This document shows positions 27,897 through 36,458 of a stretch of DNA of 64,000 bases, in pieces (position 1 is the stretch's first letter; each line of letters opens with the position of its first letter). Below the pieces are notes generated by a model. That model had not been told where the DNA came from. It did no database searches and saw only the letters and a list, made by a program, of their open reading frames with translations. The position numbers were made by a program, and so were the translations under genes. The DNA lies in assembly GCF_001427585.1 (NCBI RefSeq), contig NZ_LMGY01000002.1:9095-73094 (forward strand). Reading direction: 5' to 3'. This DNA is from Pseudoxanthomonas sp. Root630. Its GTDB lineage: Bacteria; Pseudomonadota; Gammaproteobacteria; Xanthomonadales; Xanthomonadaceae.

Positions 27897-29414
27897 TCAG
27901 CGCGCGGCGAAGTGTCCGTGGAAGCCCAACGGCACCGTGTAGGGCAGCCACGCCTGTGCGACCGGACCGGCATCGACGCGTCGCGCGTCGAATACCGCGA
28001 CGCCGCTGCGGCCGCGCCGGCCGTCCAGCAGCGTGCCGACCAGCCAGCCATCATCCGGACGCCGGCTGCCCGGGCGCGGTACGAACAGATGCTCTTCGAC
28101 CAGCACGTCCGGCCCGAAATCGTGCACCTGCCGGCGCCCACGCGCGATGTCGAACGCACCGAGGCCGTTGAAGTAGGGCGCCGTCGATGCACTGGCGCGC
28201 ACCGGTGCGTACAGTCGCGCCGGACCGCGGGAGGGCGTGCGCGCGTCGAACACCGGGAACTCGATGCCGGCGACGCCGGTGTCTTCCCAGCGCGCGTGGC
28301 CGCTGCGCAGGTCGAGCACGAGCTCGCGCACCGGCCCCTCGCCGCCATGCGCCTCCGCCTGTCCGCTCATCGCCGCCTTCATCGGCGAACGCGCATCGTC
28401 CACGTCGGGGTGCTGTACGGCGCGCACCACGATGCGTCCGTCGCGCTCGAAGGCATCGCCGAAGTGATAGATCGCCGCAAAGTCGGCCTCGAACCAGCGC
28501 GCGACCGACGGCGATGCCTTGTCGACCACCGCGATCCGCAGCGCCTGGTCCTGCTGGAAGCGCAGGCGTTCGAAGAACGCACCGGAACCTTCCGCATAGC
28601 GGAACGGAATCAGCACGAACACCAGGTGGCGATCGGTCATCGCGAAGCTGTGCAGGTAACCGGGCACCGGCGTCTCCAGCACATCGGCGGACGCCAGCGC
28701 GCCGTCGCGACCGATATGCCAGACCATCAGGCCGTTGCCGCCCAGCATCGAAATGGAGCCGAAGTTCCACGACGACCCGTCGCGATCGACCAGCGGGTGC
28801 GCCGAGAACGGGATCGCGGCCAGGTCGGGCCGCCATGTCACCGGGCCCAGGGTGGTCAGTTGGTCGGGATCGAGTTCGAACGCCGAGCCGGCCTCGCACA
28901 ATGCGAACAGGCGACCGTTGATCATCGTCACCGAGGTGTTGGCCGTGTTCGCGTCATCGTTGTTGCGGATGGCCTGCATGCCGGGGATGGTCGTGCCGGC
29001 CACCGGGTAGAGGAATTTCCCCGCCTTCTGCTCGCGGGTGAACTTCGGTGTGGCCACCATGCGCGCGTGGTGGGTCAGCGTGCCGTCGCCGTTGAAGCGC
29101 CAGCCGTGCACCATGCCGTCGCCGTCGAACCAGTGTTCGTAACGGAAGCCGGCGCGCTCGGTCCAGGCCGGGCCGTTGCGGTACAGCGTGCCGGCGAAGC
29201 CGGCCGGCAGCCGGCCTTCGAGCGACACGGTCGCCGGGCCGAGGGTCTCGGACTGGACGGATTTCCAACCGGCCAACCACGGGTGTTCGTGCAGGCCGTC
29301 GGCGAAGCGGGCGGGGTCGCCGGCGAAGGCGTGCTCGCCCCGCAGCAGCGCGGGCGCGATGGCCAGCGCGGTGGCGCCGGAGAGCAGGTTGCGCAGGAAG
29401 CGGCGGCGATCCAT
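27897..29414 (-). CDS. Tat-exported carotenoid oxygenase family protein
   Basis: Predicted periplasmic nonheme-iron dioxygenase of 505 aa that cleaves a conjugated double bond in carotenoid, apocarotenoid or stilbene/lignin-type compounds. It starts with a twin-arginine signal (RRRFLRNLLSGATALAIAP). The four iron-binding histidines of the seven-bladed propeller are H206 (SAHPLVD), H255 (YLHSF), H317 (YHFGDAF) and H499 (GFHGH). Bacterial carotenoid oxygenases with Tat signals are a recognised subgroup. The DUF2141 gene lies 10 bases upstream and is cotranscribed. The substrate is unknown; no carotenoid biosynthesis gene is in the window. Confidence 0.88.
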   Translation of the reverse strand: MDRRRFLRNLLSGATALAIAPALLRGEHAFAGDPARFADGLHEHPWLAGWKSVQSETLGPATVSLEGRLPAGFAGTLYRNGPAWTERAGFRYEHWFDGDGMVHGWRFNGDGTLTHHARMVATPKFTREQKAGKFLYPVAGTTIPGMQAIRNNDDANTANTSVTMINGRLFALCEAGSAFELDPDQLTTLGPVTWRPDLAAIPFSAHPLVDRDGSSWNFGSISMLGGNGLMVWHIGRDGALASADVLETPVPGYLHSFAMTDRHLVFVLIPFRYAEGSGAFFERLRFQQDQALRIAVVDKASPSVARWFEADFAAIYHFGDAFERDGRIVVRAVQHPDVDDARSPMKAAMSGQAEAHGGEGPVRELVLDLRSGHARWEDTGVAGIEFPVFDARTPSRGPARLYAPVRASASTAPYFNGLGAFDIARGRRQVHDFGPDVLVEEHLFVPRPGSRRPDDGWLVGTLLDGRRGRSGVAVFDARRVDAGPVAQAWLPYTVPLGFHGHFAAR

Positions 29415-29424
29415 GGCGGCGGCC

Positions 29425-29850
29425 TCAGCGCAGGGCGACGTCGATGCGGGTCGCTTCGCCGGCCAGCTCGAAGCGCGCCTCGTCCCAGGTCGGCTTGCGC
29501 ATCACGCGCGGGTTGTTGCTGAAGCCGTAGCCCTCGACCGGCATGCCCATCATGTTGGTGTCGAGCTGGCCGTTGCCGTTCTCGTCGTGGGTGATCAGCA
29601 CGGCGTAAGCGCCCGGCTTGAGGTCCTTGAACACGAATGTGGCCTGCTCACCGCTGGGCGGTGCGCCCGTGGCCTGCACCGGCGCGGCCTGGCCATCCCA
29701 CCCCGCCTGCGAATCGACCAGCGCGACCTTGATCAGGCCCGTCTGCGCGCGGACGTCCTGCAGGACCACGGTCAGTTCCGCGGCCTGCGCACCCGCGGTG
29801 GCGGTGAGCAGGGCGGACAGGAGGAAGGCGCGGCAGGCGAAGCGGTTCAT
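29425..29850 (-). CDS. DUF2141 secreted protein
   Basis: Small exported protein of 141 aa: signal peptide 1-23 (ending AGAQAAE), then a beta-sandwich domain of the DUF2141 family with TGLIKVALVDSQAGW, FKDLKPGAYAV and HDENGNGQLDTNMMGMP. The DENGNGQLD segment resembles a calcium-binding loop. It is 10 bases upstream of the carotenoid oxygenase, a pairing that suggests a joint periplasmic task. The family has no established function. Confidence 0.85.
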   Translation of the reverse strand: MNRFACRAFLLSALLTATAGAQAAELTVVLQDVRAQTGLIKVALVDSQAGWDGQAAPVQATGAPPSGEQATFVFKDLKPGAYAVLITHDENGNGQLDTNMMGMPVEGYGFSNNPRVMRKPTWDEARFELAGEATRIDVALR

Positions 29851-29946
29851 GGCGGACTCCGGTGGATGGCGGGAACGTGTCGCCAGTCTCGTCCGCACCC
29901 TGCGCCGGGTCAGTTGCCAACGGTCATCGATCCGACCTGCCGGAAG

Positions 29947-32301
29947 TCACTTCTTCATATGCCCGGCCAGTGGCAGCCGGTTCGCGGGGGTGGGCCGCCC
30001 CAACAGGAAGCCCTGTACCGAAACGCAGCCCAGCGTACGCAGCGCATCCAGTTGCGCCTGCTGCTCCACGCCTTCGGCGGTCACCGACACCTGCATGGTG
30101 CGCGCGAGCTGGAGGATGGCGGCGATGATCGCGATCGTCGTGCCAGGTGCGTCCTGCAGCAGGCCCGCTGCGAACGACTGGTCGAGCTTGATGTGGTCGA
30201 ACGGAAGTTCGCGCAATTGGGCCATCGAGGAATAGCCCACGCCGAAGTCGTCGATCGCGATGCGGATGCCCATGCCACGCAACCGCGCGAGTACCGCGCG
30301 CGTGGACGCCGGATCCTTCGCCAGCGCCGATTCGGTAACCTCCAGCTCGAGCCGCGAAGGAGGCAGGCCGACCCGGTGGAGGATATCCAGCACGGCATCG
30401 GCCAGCGGCGGCCAGGCCAGTTGCACCACCGACACGTTGACCGCCACCAGGGTGGACGGCGGCCAGCGCAACGCATCGCGGCAGGCACGCTCCAATACCC
30501 ACAGACCCACCGGCAGGATGAGTCCGGACTCCTCCGCCTCAGGAATGAAGTCGGCCGGACTGATGCGTCCATGCAGGGGTTGCCGCCACCGCAGCAGCGC
30601 CTCGTACCCACGCACCTCGAGCGTATCGGCCGCGTGCACCGCCATGTAGTCGATCTCGAACTGGTCGCTGTCGACCGCGATGGCAAGGTCGCTGACCAGC
30701 GCCAAGCGTTCGCGCAGGTGCTCGCTCATGGCCGGCTCATATAGACGGAGCGTGTCGCGGCCGTCGCGCTTGGCGGCATACAGGGCGGTGTCGGCGCGAC
30801 GCAGCAGTTCGTCGTGCGAGGTCGGCACAGCCGGGAACAGCGCTGCGCCGATGCTGGCGCGGACGTCCACGCGGAAGCCGTCCACCCATTCCGGCTGGCG
30901 CAGGGCGTGGAGCACGTCCTCGAGCCTGCAACGGGCCTCGTCTTGCGCGGTCTCCGCCGGCAGATCGCGCAGCAACAGCGCGAATTCATCGCCGCCCAGT
31001 CGCGCCAGCGCATCCCCGGGTCGGCATGTCCGCCGCAGCCGCTGCGCCACCAGGCACAACACCTGGTCCCCTACCGGATGGCCGAGGCTGTCGTTGATGT
31101 TCTTGAAGTGATCGAGGTCGATCAGCGCCATCGCCGCCGACCGGGTCGACGCTGCGCTTTCAGCATGCTGGCCCATGAAAGCCCGCCGGTTCGGCAGCCC
31201 GGTCAGCGCATCGTGGTGGGCCAGGTGATGCAGGTGGCGCTCGCGCTGCAACGCGTCCGCTTCGCGCAGGCGCGCATCGGAAACATCGCAGCCCACGCCA
31301 CGCCAGCCGGTCCACGCACCGGAAGGCGCATGCAGCGGGCGGGCGCTGATCTTCCAGCTGCAGGTCTCGGCGGTCGCCGCTTCCACCACCACGCCGCCGA
31401 ACGGTACCGGGGCATCCAGCCGCCGCTGCAGCGCCTCGGTGCCGACCTCCCGGTCACTGGCGACGGCGATCAGGCGCTTCCGTGCGAACAGCGAGTAAAG
31501 GTGCTTCCCCACCAGGGTCGTCTCGTCCCGTCCCAGCGTCCGCGCCAGGCCGGGCCCTACCCGGCTGAGGATGCCAGCGCGATCGCTTTCCCACAGCCAG
31601 TCGTTGGCATTGCTCTCGAACTCGCGCAGCAGCAGGCCCACGATGTGCTTCTGCCGCGCCGCCGACGTCTCCGCCTCGATCCGCTTCACCAGCGTCCGGG
31701 ATACGAACAACAGGGCGACCGTCAGCATCACCGCGTAGCAACACAGCTGCAGGACCGTCATGCCCTGCGCCAGGAAGCCCAATCGCGCCACCATCAGGCA
31801 TGACGCCACGGTCAGGATGACCAGCCACACGAACGACACAAGCGGTGCGGTGACGCCCACCAGCACCCCGGTCGCGATCAGTCCCGGGGTGTAGGCGGCC
31901 AACAGCAGCCGGCTGCCATCGCTGGCGGCGAGAGGCGCACCGAGGTAGAGACCGACGCCGCAGGCCAGGGCCGCCAGGCTGCACCAGCACGCCGACACCC
32001 ACAGGTCGGACAACCGGTGCCCTTGCGTCGCCGGCCGTCGGGCGCACCCCCACCGGCCGACCGCATGCACGGCCCAGCCCACGTGGACGACGATGAAGGC
32101 GAGGGCCCAGGGTTGCCACCGATGCCCCCGCAGGAAAGGGGTCATGACCTGGAAGACGCCGAAGCCGGTGAACAGGTTGGACGCGACGTACCAGGGGATG
32201 ACCCGGAAGAGGTTGCGCAGTTGCCGGTCCAGCAATGCCGCACGTGTGGCCGCATCTGCATGCGGCAGCGCCCAGCACTTGCGGAGTTGCTTCCACAGCA
32301 T
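29947..32301 (-). CDS. Membrane PAS-like GGDEF-EAL protein
   Basis: Bifunctional cyclic di-GMP protein of 784 aa. Six or more hydrophobic helices fill residues about 38-203 (a MASE-type membrane sensor region), a PAS-like segment follows (about 215-345, NANDWLWESDRAG), then a GGDEF domain with intact GGDEF at 436-440 and an EAL domain with EALLRW at 567-572, DDFGVGYSS and TAEGVE. Both synthase and phosphodiesterase motifs are complete, so either activity is possible. The net direction cannot be predicted. No operon partner is evident; aroG lies 124 bases upstream on the same strand. Confidence 0.88.
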   Translation of the reverse strand: MLWKQLRKCWALPHADAATRAALLDRQLRNLFRVIPWYVASNLFTGFGVFQVMTPFLRGHRWQPWALAFIVVHVGWAVHAVGRWGCARRPATQGHRLSDLWVSACWCSLAALACGVGLYLGAPLAASDGSRLLLAAYTPGLIATGVLVGVTAPLVSFVWLVILTVASCLMVARLGFLAQGMTVLQLCCYAVMLTVALLFVSRTLVKRIEAETSAARQKHIVGLLLREFESNANDWLWESDRAGILSRVGPGLARTLGRDETTLVGKHLYSLFARKRLIAVASDREVGTEALQRRLDAPVPFGGVVVEAATAETCSWKISARPLHAPSGAWTGWRGVGCDVSDARLREADALQRERHLHHLAHHDALTGLPNRRAFMGQHAESAASTRSAAMALIDLDHFKNINDSLGHPVGDQVLCLVAQRLRRTCRPGDALARLGGDEFALLLRDLPAETAQDEARCRLEDVLHALRQPEWVDGFRVDVRASIGAALFPAVPTSHDELLRRADTALYAAKRDGRDTLRLYEPAMSEHLRERLALVSDLAIAVDSDQFEIDYMAVHAADTLEVRGYEALLRWRQPLHGRISPADFIPEAEESGLILPVGLWVLERACRDALRWPPSTLVAVNVSVVQLAWPPLADAVLDILHRVGLPPSRLELEVTESALAKDPASTRAVLARLRGMGIRIAIDDFGVGYSSMAQLRELPFDHIKLDQSFAAGLLQDAPGTTIAIIAAILQLARTMQVSVTAEGVEQQAQLDALRTLGCVSVQGFLLGRPTPANRLPLAGHMKK

Positions 32302-32425
32302 CAGCGTCCCTTTTCCGGCGAGGGACGCCCGCGATGCCGGTCATGCCGGCATCACGACGGCGCCCGTGATCGACACCCTCACTTTCGGTGCGCCGCCCCG
32401 TGAGCGGACATCGCGGCGCGGGTCC

Positions 32426-33490
32426 TCAGGCGGCCTTGGCCAATCGCCGGATCCGGACCGCTTCGGCGAGCCGCTGCAGGACCTGCACCGACGCCTCCCA
32501 TCCGAGGCACCCGTCGGTGATGCTCTGGCCGTACCGGAGCGGCTGGCCGTCGACCAGATCCTGCCGCCCCCCGACCAGGTGGCTTTCCACCATCACGCCG
32601 ACGATGCGGCGCTCGCCGCCTTCGAGTTGCGAGGCGATGTCGTCGATCACTGCGGGCTGGTTGTCGGGATTCTTGCCGCTGTTGGCATGACTGGCATCGA
32701 CCATCAAGCGCGCCGGCAGCCCCGCCTTGGCGAGCACCTGGCTCGCCGCCTCGATGCTGGCCGCATCGTAGTTGGGCGCCTTGCCGCCACGCAGGATCAC
32801 GTGGCAATCCGGGTTGCCGGCCGTCGCCGCGATCGCCGAGCGGCCTTCCTTCGTCACCGCCAGGAAATGATGCGGATGCGACGCCGCGCCCACCGCGTCC
32901 ACCGCGATCTTCACGTTGCCGTCGGTGCCGTTCTTGAAACCGACCAGGCAGGACAGGCCGCTGGCCATCTCGCGGTGCACCTGGCTTTCGGTGGTGCGCG
33001 CGCCGATCGCGCCCCAGGCCACCAGGTCGCTGATGTACTGCGGCGAGATGGTATCGAGGTACTCGCAACCGGCCGGCAGGCCCAGCGCATTGATGTCGCG
33101 CAGGAGACCACGCGCCAGGCGCAGGCCGCGGTTGATGTCGAAGCTGCCGTCGAGCGCGGGGTCGTTGATCAGGCCTTTCCAGCCCACCGTCGTGCGCGGC
33201 TTCTCGAAGTAGACGCGCATGACGATCTCCAGTTCGCCCGCCAGCGCGTCGCGCAGCGGCTTGAGGCGCGCGGCGTACTCCATCGCGGAGGCGGGATCGT
33301 GGATCGAGCACGGACCGATCACCACCACCAGGCGATCGTCGCGTCCGTGCAGGATGTCGTGCAACGCATCGCGCGCTTCGGACACGGTTTGCGACACCGC
33401 ATCGTCGCAAGGCAGTTCGCCGATGATCGCGGCGGGCGTGACCAGCTCATCGAGCTTCCTGATGCGCAGGTCGTCGGTATGGGGGGCCAT
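32426..33490 (-). CDS. aroG: 3-deoxy-7-phosphoheptulonate (DAHP) synthase
   Basis: First enzyme of the shikimate pathway, joining phosphoenolpyruvate and erythrose 4-phosphate; 354 aa of the class I alpha type (AroF/G/H). The metal ligand C61 is in GPCSIHD, and RVYFEKPRTTVGWKG (92-106) forms the active site; DASHAN and DGCLGWE near the C-terminus are typical. GGAG lies before the ATG. The gene is preceded at 33511-33539 by an intrinsic terminator and at 33564-33641 by an aromatic-rich leader frame, so expression is probably controlled by attenuation (separate entries). Which aromatic acid inhibits the enzyme cannot be read here. Confidence 0.95.
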   Translation of the reverse strand: MAPHTDDLRIRKLDELVTPAAIIGELPCDDAVSQTVSEARDALHDILHGRDDRLVVVIGPCSIHDPASAMEYAARLKPLRDALAGELEIVMRVYFEKPRTTVGWKGLINDPALDGSFDINRGLRLARGLLRDINALGLPAGCEYLDTISPQYISDLVAWGAIGARTTESQVHREMASGLSCLVGFKNGTDGNVKIAVDAVGAASHPHHFLAVTKEGRSAIAATAGNPDCHVILRGGKAPNYDAASIEAASQVLAKAGLPARLMVDASHANSGKNPDNQPAVIDDIASQLEGGERRIVGVMVESHLVGGRQDLVDGQPLRYGQSITDGCLGWEASVQVLQRLAEAVRIRRLAKAA

Positions 33491-33510
33491 GGGGGTTCTC
33501 CGGAGTCAAT

Positions 33511-33539
33511 AAAAAAGCCGCCAGGTTCGCTGGCGGCTT
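33511..33539 (-). terminator. Attenuator terminator of aroG
   Basis: Perfect 10-bp arms (AAGCCGCCAG at 33515-33524 and its complement at 33530-33539) with a five-base loop are followed on the minus strand by six T, then ATTG. The T-run ends 20 bases before the aroG ATG, so read-through is needed for expression. A segment inside the leader frame (33577-33586, TGGCGAGGCT on the minus strand) can pair with the first arm, AAGCCGCC, apart from one bulged base, and so could act as antiterminator. Confidence 0.8.
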
Positions 33540-33563
33540 CAAGGGGATTCTTCTGGTGTCTAC

Positions 33564-33641
33564 CTAGAATGAACGCAGCCTCGCCACCGCCGTGGGATCG
33601 CGGTAATACCAAAACCAAAAGCGGGCGCGGGTCGGGTTCAT
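33564..33641 (-). CDS. Aromatic-rich leader peptide of aroG attenuator
   Basis: Short frame of 25 codons from an ATG at 33641, ending TAG, 74 bases before aroG. It holds the run Phe-Trp-Phe-Trp-Tyr-Tyr. An in-frame ATG at 33665 would extend it by eight codons and add Trp-Tyr-His-Tyr, giving ten aromatic residues of 33. Neither start has a strong ribosome site. The run is followed by a segment able to compete with the aroG terminator. By analogy with trp and pheA leaders, ribosome stalling at the aromatic codons when charged tRNAs are scarce would free aroG transcription. It would respond to all three end products. This is inferred from layout. Confidence 0.75.
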   Translation of the reverse strand: MNPTRARFWFWYYRDPTAVARLRSF

Positions 33642-33709
33642 CGGGGCGTAGTGATACCACGCCATTCGCGGGCGCGCGAATGTTTCATCTGCAACGTGGC
33701 GGACCCGGG

Positions 33710-34321
33710 TCAGGCGACTTCGAAGAACAGCAGGTAGACGAGGCGGCCGTCCTCCAGGGAATCGCCGAATGCTTCGCCCGCCGTGTGCCACATCCACGGG
33801 CGCAGCATCAGCAACCGGTTGAAGCGCATGGGGACGCGCATCGTCATTTCCCACTTGCTGTCGTCCACCGTGTGCTTGCTGACGATCTCCTGGTACATCT
33901 GTTCCTGCGAGGCGAAGCCGGCGGCGGCCAGTTCCTCGTGGGTCATCGGCGCGCGGTCGCTCCGGGTGGGCAGGTGCCGGAAGAATTCGGTGCCCCCCCG
34001 GCAGTCCTCCGGCCGGCTCAGGTACAGGACGCCGGACCAGTGCGCCTTGTCGATGTGCACCTTCGCCCGGCCGATGTCGCCGGCCAGCGTGATCCTGAAC
34101 TTGGCGTGCGATTGCGGCGGCGGCGCTGGGCGCAAGCGTTCGCCCACCAACTGCGAGACCGCCTCGGTGAGCCCGTCGATCTCGACCCGTTCGACCGAAT
34201 TGCGGCCGGGAAACGCCCCCTTCTGGTCCGGGGGGTAGGTCAGCCGAAGGCCCGCCTCGCGCAACGCGAGCGCATCACGGGTTCCCAGGAAATCGTCCAC
34301 GACCAGCAGTGAGGTAGGCAT
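33710..34321 (-). CDS. DUF6445-like protein with 2OG-Fe(II) oxygenase features
   Basis: Cytoplasmic protein of 203 aa. The HID...H pattern (H89, D91 in KVHIDKAHW and H179 in WMWHTAGEAFGD) with a central GVLYLSRPEDCRGGTEFF strand resembles the iron-binding facial triad of 2-oxoglutarate oxygenases such as prolyl hydroxylases. I judge it a DUF6445-type member; the substrate is unknown. It lies upstream of the aroG leader on the same strand, 45 to 69 bases away, so its transcript could run into the attenuator. It diverges from the aminotransferase gene. Confidence 0.65.
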   Translation of the reverse strand: MPTSLLVVDDFLGTRDALALREAGLRLTYPPDQKGAFPGRNSVERVEIDGLTEAVSQLVGERLRPAPPPQSHAKFRITLAGDIGRAKVHIDKAHWSGVLYLSRPEDCRGGTEFFRHLPTRSDRAPMTHEELAAAGFASQEQMYQEIVSKHTVDDSKWEMTMRVPMRFNRLLMLRPWMWHTAGEAFGDSLEDGRLVYLLFFEVA

Positions 34322-34458
34322 GGACGTCGAGGCTATCCGGACGCCCGAACGCCGACAAGCTCCCTGATCGCCGCCTCCGCCGCCGAACGGTGACCGCGTG
34401 CCGCATGCGGTCGCGTTGGCACCCTTGTCGCAGCCAGCGACGCCACCTCCCGTGCACC

Positions 34459-35772
34459 ATGGCCCTGTCCCGCCGACACCTGCTTGCGGCCCCCGCCGCC
34501 CTCGCCGCCACGGCCCTGCTGCCCGGCTCGTTGTTCGCCGCCGCCGCCGCGCAGACCCCCACCCTGCCCGACCTGTCCGACTGGGAAGCCGTGCGCGCGC
34601 AGTTCGCGCTCGACCCGGCCTACCTGCACTTCGCCTCGTTCTTCATCGCCAGCCACCCGACGCCGGTGCGCGAGGCACTGGAGGGCTATCGGCGCGCGAT
34701 GGATGCGAACCCGTTCCTGTTCGTCGAACGCGCGATGTTCGAGGACGACGCACACAACCTGCCGCTGCAGGTCTGCACCGAAGCCGCGGACTACCTGGGC
34801 GGGCAAGCGGCAGAGGTCTGCCTGACGCGGAGCACGACCGAAGGCCTCGCACTGGTCTATCACGGCCTGCCGCTGAAGGCCGGCGATGAAGTGCTGACCA
34901 CGATCCACGACCATTACTCGCACCACGAATCCATCCGGCTGGCGACCGCGCGCGCAGGTGCCTCGATGCGGAAGATCGCGCTGTTCGCCTCGCCTGCCAC
35001 GGCCAGCGTCGATGAGATCGTCGGCCACCTGAAGGCGGCGGTACGTCCCGCCACGCGCGTGGTCGGGATCACCTGGGTGCATTCCAGCACCGGCATCCGC
35101 CTGCCGATCCGTGAAATCGCCGCGATGCTGCGCAGCCTGCCTTCGCCGCCGCTGCTGGTGGTCGATGGCGTACACGGACTTGGCGCGGCCGACGATACGG
35201 TCGCCACGATGGGCGCGGACTATTTCTGCGCGGGCACGCACAAGTGGATGTTCGCGCCGCGCGGCACCGGCCTGGTATGGGCGAGTGCGGCGAACTGGGC
35301 GCGCCTGCAGCCGCTGGTGCCCAACTTCACCGAACTGGAAAGCTACAAGGCCTGGGCAGAAGAACGTCCGCCCTCGGGTCCCGCCAACGCGGCGCGGATG
35401 ATGCCCGGCGGCTTCCATGCCTTCGAGCACCAGTGGGCGATGGCCGCGGCGTTCCGCATGCACCGGCAGATGCAGCGCCCACGCGTGGCCGCGCGCATCA
35501 GCGCGCTGAACGATCAACTGAAACAGGGCCTGGCCGGCCTGTCGAAGGTGAAGGTGCACACGCCGCGCGCTGCGGCGTTGTCGGCGGGGCTGGTGGCCTT
35601 CGAGATAGAGGGCGTGGCGCCGACCGACATCGTGAAGCAGTTGCTCGCACGTCGCATTGTCGCCAGCACCAGTCCCTATGCGGTCAGTTACGCGCGGTTG
35701 GCGCCGAGCCTGGTGAACACGCCCGCGGAGGTGGACGAGGCGGTGCGCGCGGTGCGTGCGATCGCGGGCTGA
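34459..35772 (+). CDS. Tat-exported class V aminotransferase-fold PLP enzyme
   Basis: PLP-dependent enzyme of 437 aa with a twin-arginine signal (SRRHLLAAPAALAATALLP, near residues 4-22), so it is predicted to fold with its cofactor in the cytoplasm and act in the periplasm. The class V fold shows the cofactor lysine in GTHKWMFAPRG and the preceding VDGVHGLG aspartate. Closest families are isopenicillin N epimerase-like and cysteine-desulfurase-like enzymes; the exported PvdN of pseudomonads is a precedent for location. The reaction is unknown. It stands alone, divergent from the DUF6445 gene. Confidence 0.82.
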   Translation: MALSRRHLLAAPAALAATALLPGSLFAAAAAQTPTLPDLSDWEAVRAQFALDPAYLHFASFFIASHPTPVREALEGYRRAMDANPFLFVERAMFEDDAHNLPLQVCTEAADYLGGQAAEVCLTRSTTEGLALVYHGLPLKAGDEVLTTIHDHYSHHESIRLATARAGASMRKIALFASPATASVDEIVGHLKAAVRPATRVVGITWVHSSTGIRLPIREIAAMLRSLPSPPLLVVDGVHGLGAADDTVATMGADYFCAGTHKWMFAPRGTGLVWASAANWARLQPLVPNFTELESYKAWAEERPPSGPANAARMMPGGFHAFEHQWAMAAAFRMHRQMQRPRVAARISALNDQLKQGLAGLSKVKVHTPRAAALSAGLVAFEIEGVAPTDIVKQLLARRIVASTSPYAVSYARLAPSLVNTPAEVDEAVRAVRAIAG

Positions 35773-35893
35773 ACGCGCCCGACGAACGGCAACCGCGCGC
35801 GATGGCCCCTGCGCCAGGATTTGCGCGTTGGTTCCCATTGCCGGTCGTCGCAAGGCGATGACCCGCTGTCCCCTCCGCTCTCCCCGGATCGTC

Positions 35894-36418
35894 ATGCCCC
35901 CGAACGACGCTTCCCCCCGCCCGCTGGACGACATGTTCGGCGAGGTCTACCAGGAACTGCGCCGGCTGGCGCACAAACAACGGTTTCCCCGCGACGGCGC
36001 CACGCTGGACACCACGGCGCTGGTGCACGAGCTGTACCTGCAGATGAGCCACCAGCAGCCGCAGTTCACCCATACGCGGCAGTTCTATGCGTATGCGGCG
36101 CGCGCCATGCGGCACATGCTGGTCGACCGTGCGCGTGAACGCGCGCGCATCAAGCATGGCGGCGACCTGCGTCGCACCGACTACCGCGACACCCTCGCCG
36201 GCCAGGTGACGATCGATCCGCAGCACGCGCTGGAACTGGACCAGGCGCTGCGCCGTCTGGCGCTGGATGATGCGCGCGCCGCCGAGGTGGTGGAACTGCA
36301 CTACTTCGCCGGCCTGCCGCTGGAACGCATCGCCGCGCTCTGCGACCTGAGCGTGCGCACCGTCTACCGCGACTGGCAGTACGCGCGGGCGTTCCTGGGC
36401 GCCCAGCTGGCCGCATAA
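35894..36418 (+). CDS. ECF-type sigma factor of the kinase-linked group
   Basis: Sigma-70 family factor of 174 aa with region 2 (about 15-85, including the LDTTALVHELYLQ helix) and region 4 (about 110-170, RIAALCDLSVRTVYRDWQYARAF). No anti-sigma gene is nearby; instead a TPR Ser/Thr kinase gene starts about 40 bases downstream. In the related EcfK-PknS pair of Xanthomonas and EcfP-PknT pair of Vibrio the kinase activates the sigma factor by phosphorylating a threonine in region 2; the Thr pair in LDTTALVHE is the candidate here. Starts at 35858 or 35936 are also possible. Confidence 0.82.
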   Translation: MPPNDASPRPLDDMFGEVYQELRRLAHKQRFPRDGATLDTTALVHELYLQMSHQQPQFTHTRQFYAYAARAMRHMLVDRARERARIKHGGDLRRTDYRDTLAGQVTIDPQHALELDQALRRLALDDARAAEVVELHYFAGLPLERIAALCDLSVRTVYRDWQYARAFLGAQLAA

Positions 36419-36458
36419 GCGCGCCGGCATGTCAGGGTCGGGCCCCGAAAGACGCTTG

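Noticed and set aside
25681..27942. A 753-codon plus-strand frame opposing the AsmA-like gene
   Set aside because: The minus-strand reading has a membrane anchor and regular beta pattern, while this one is His/Gln/Arg-rich without structure.
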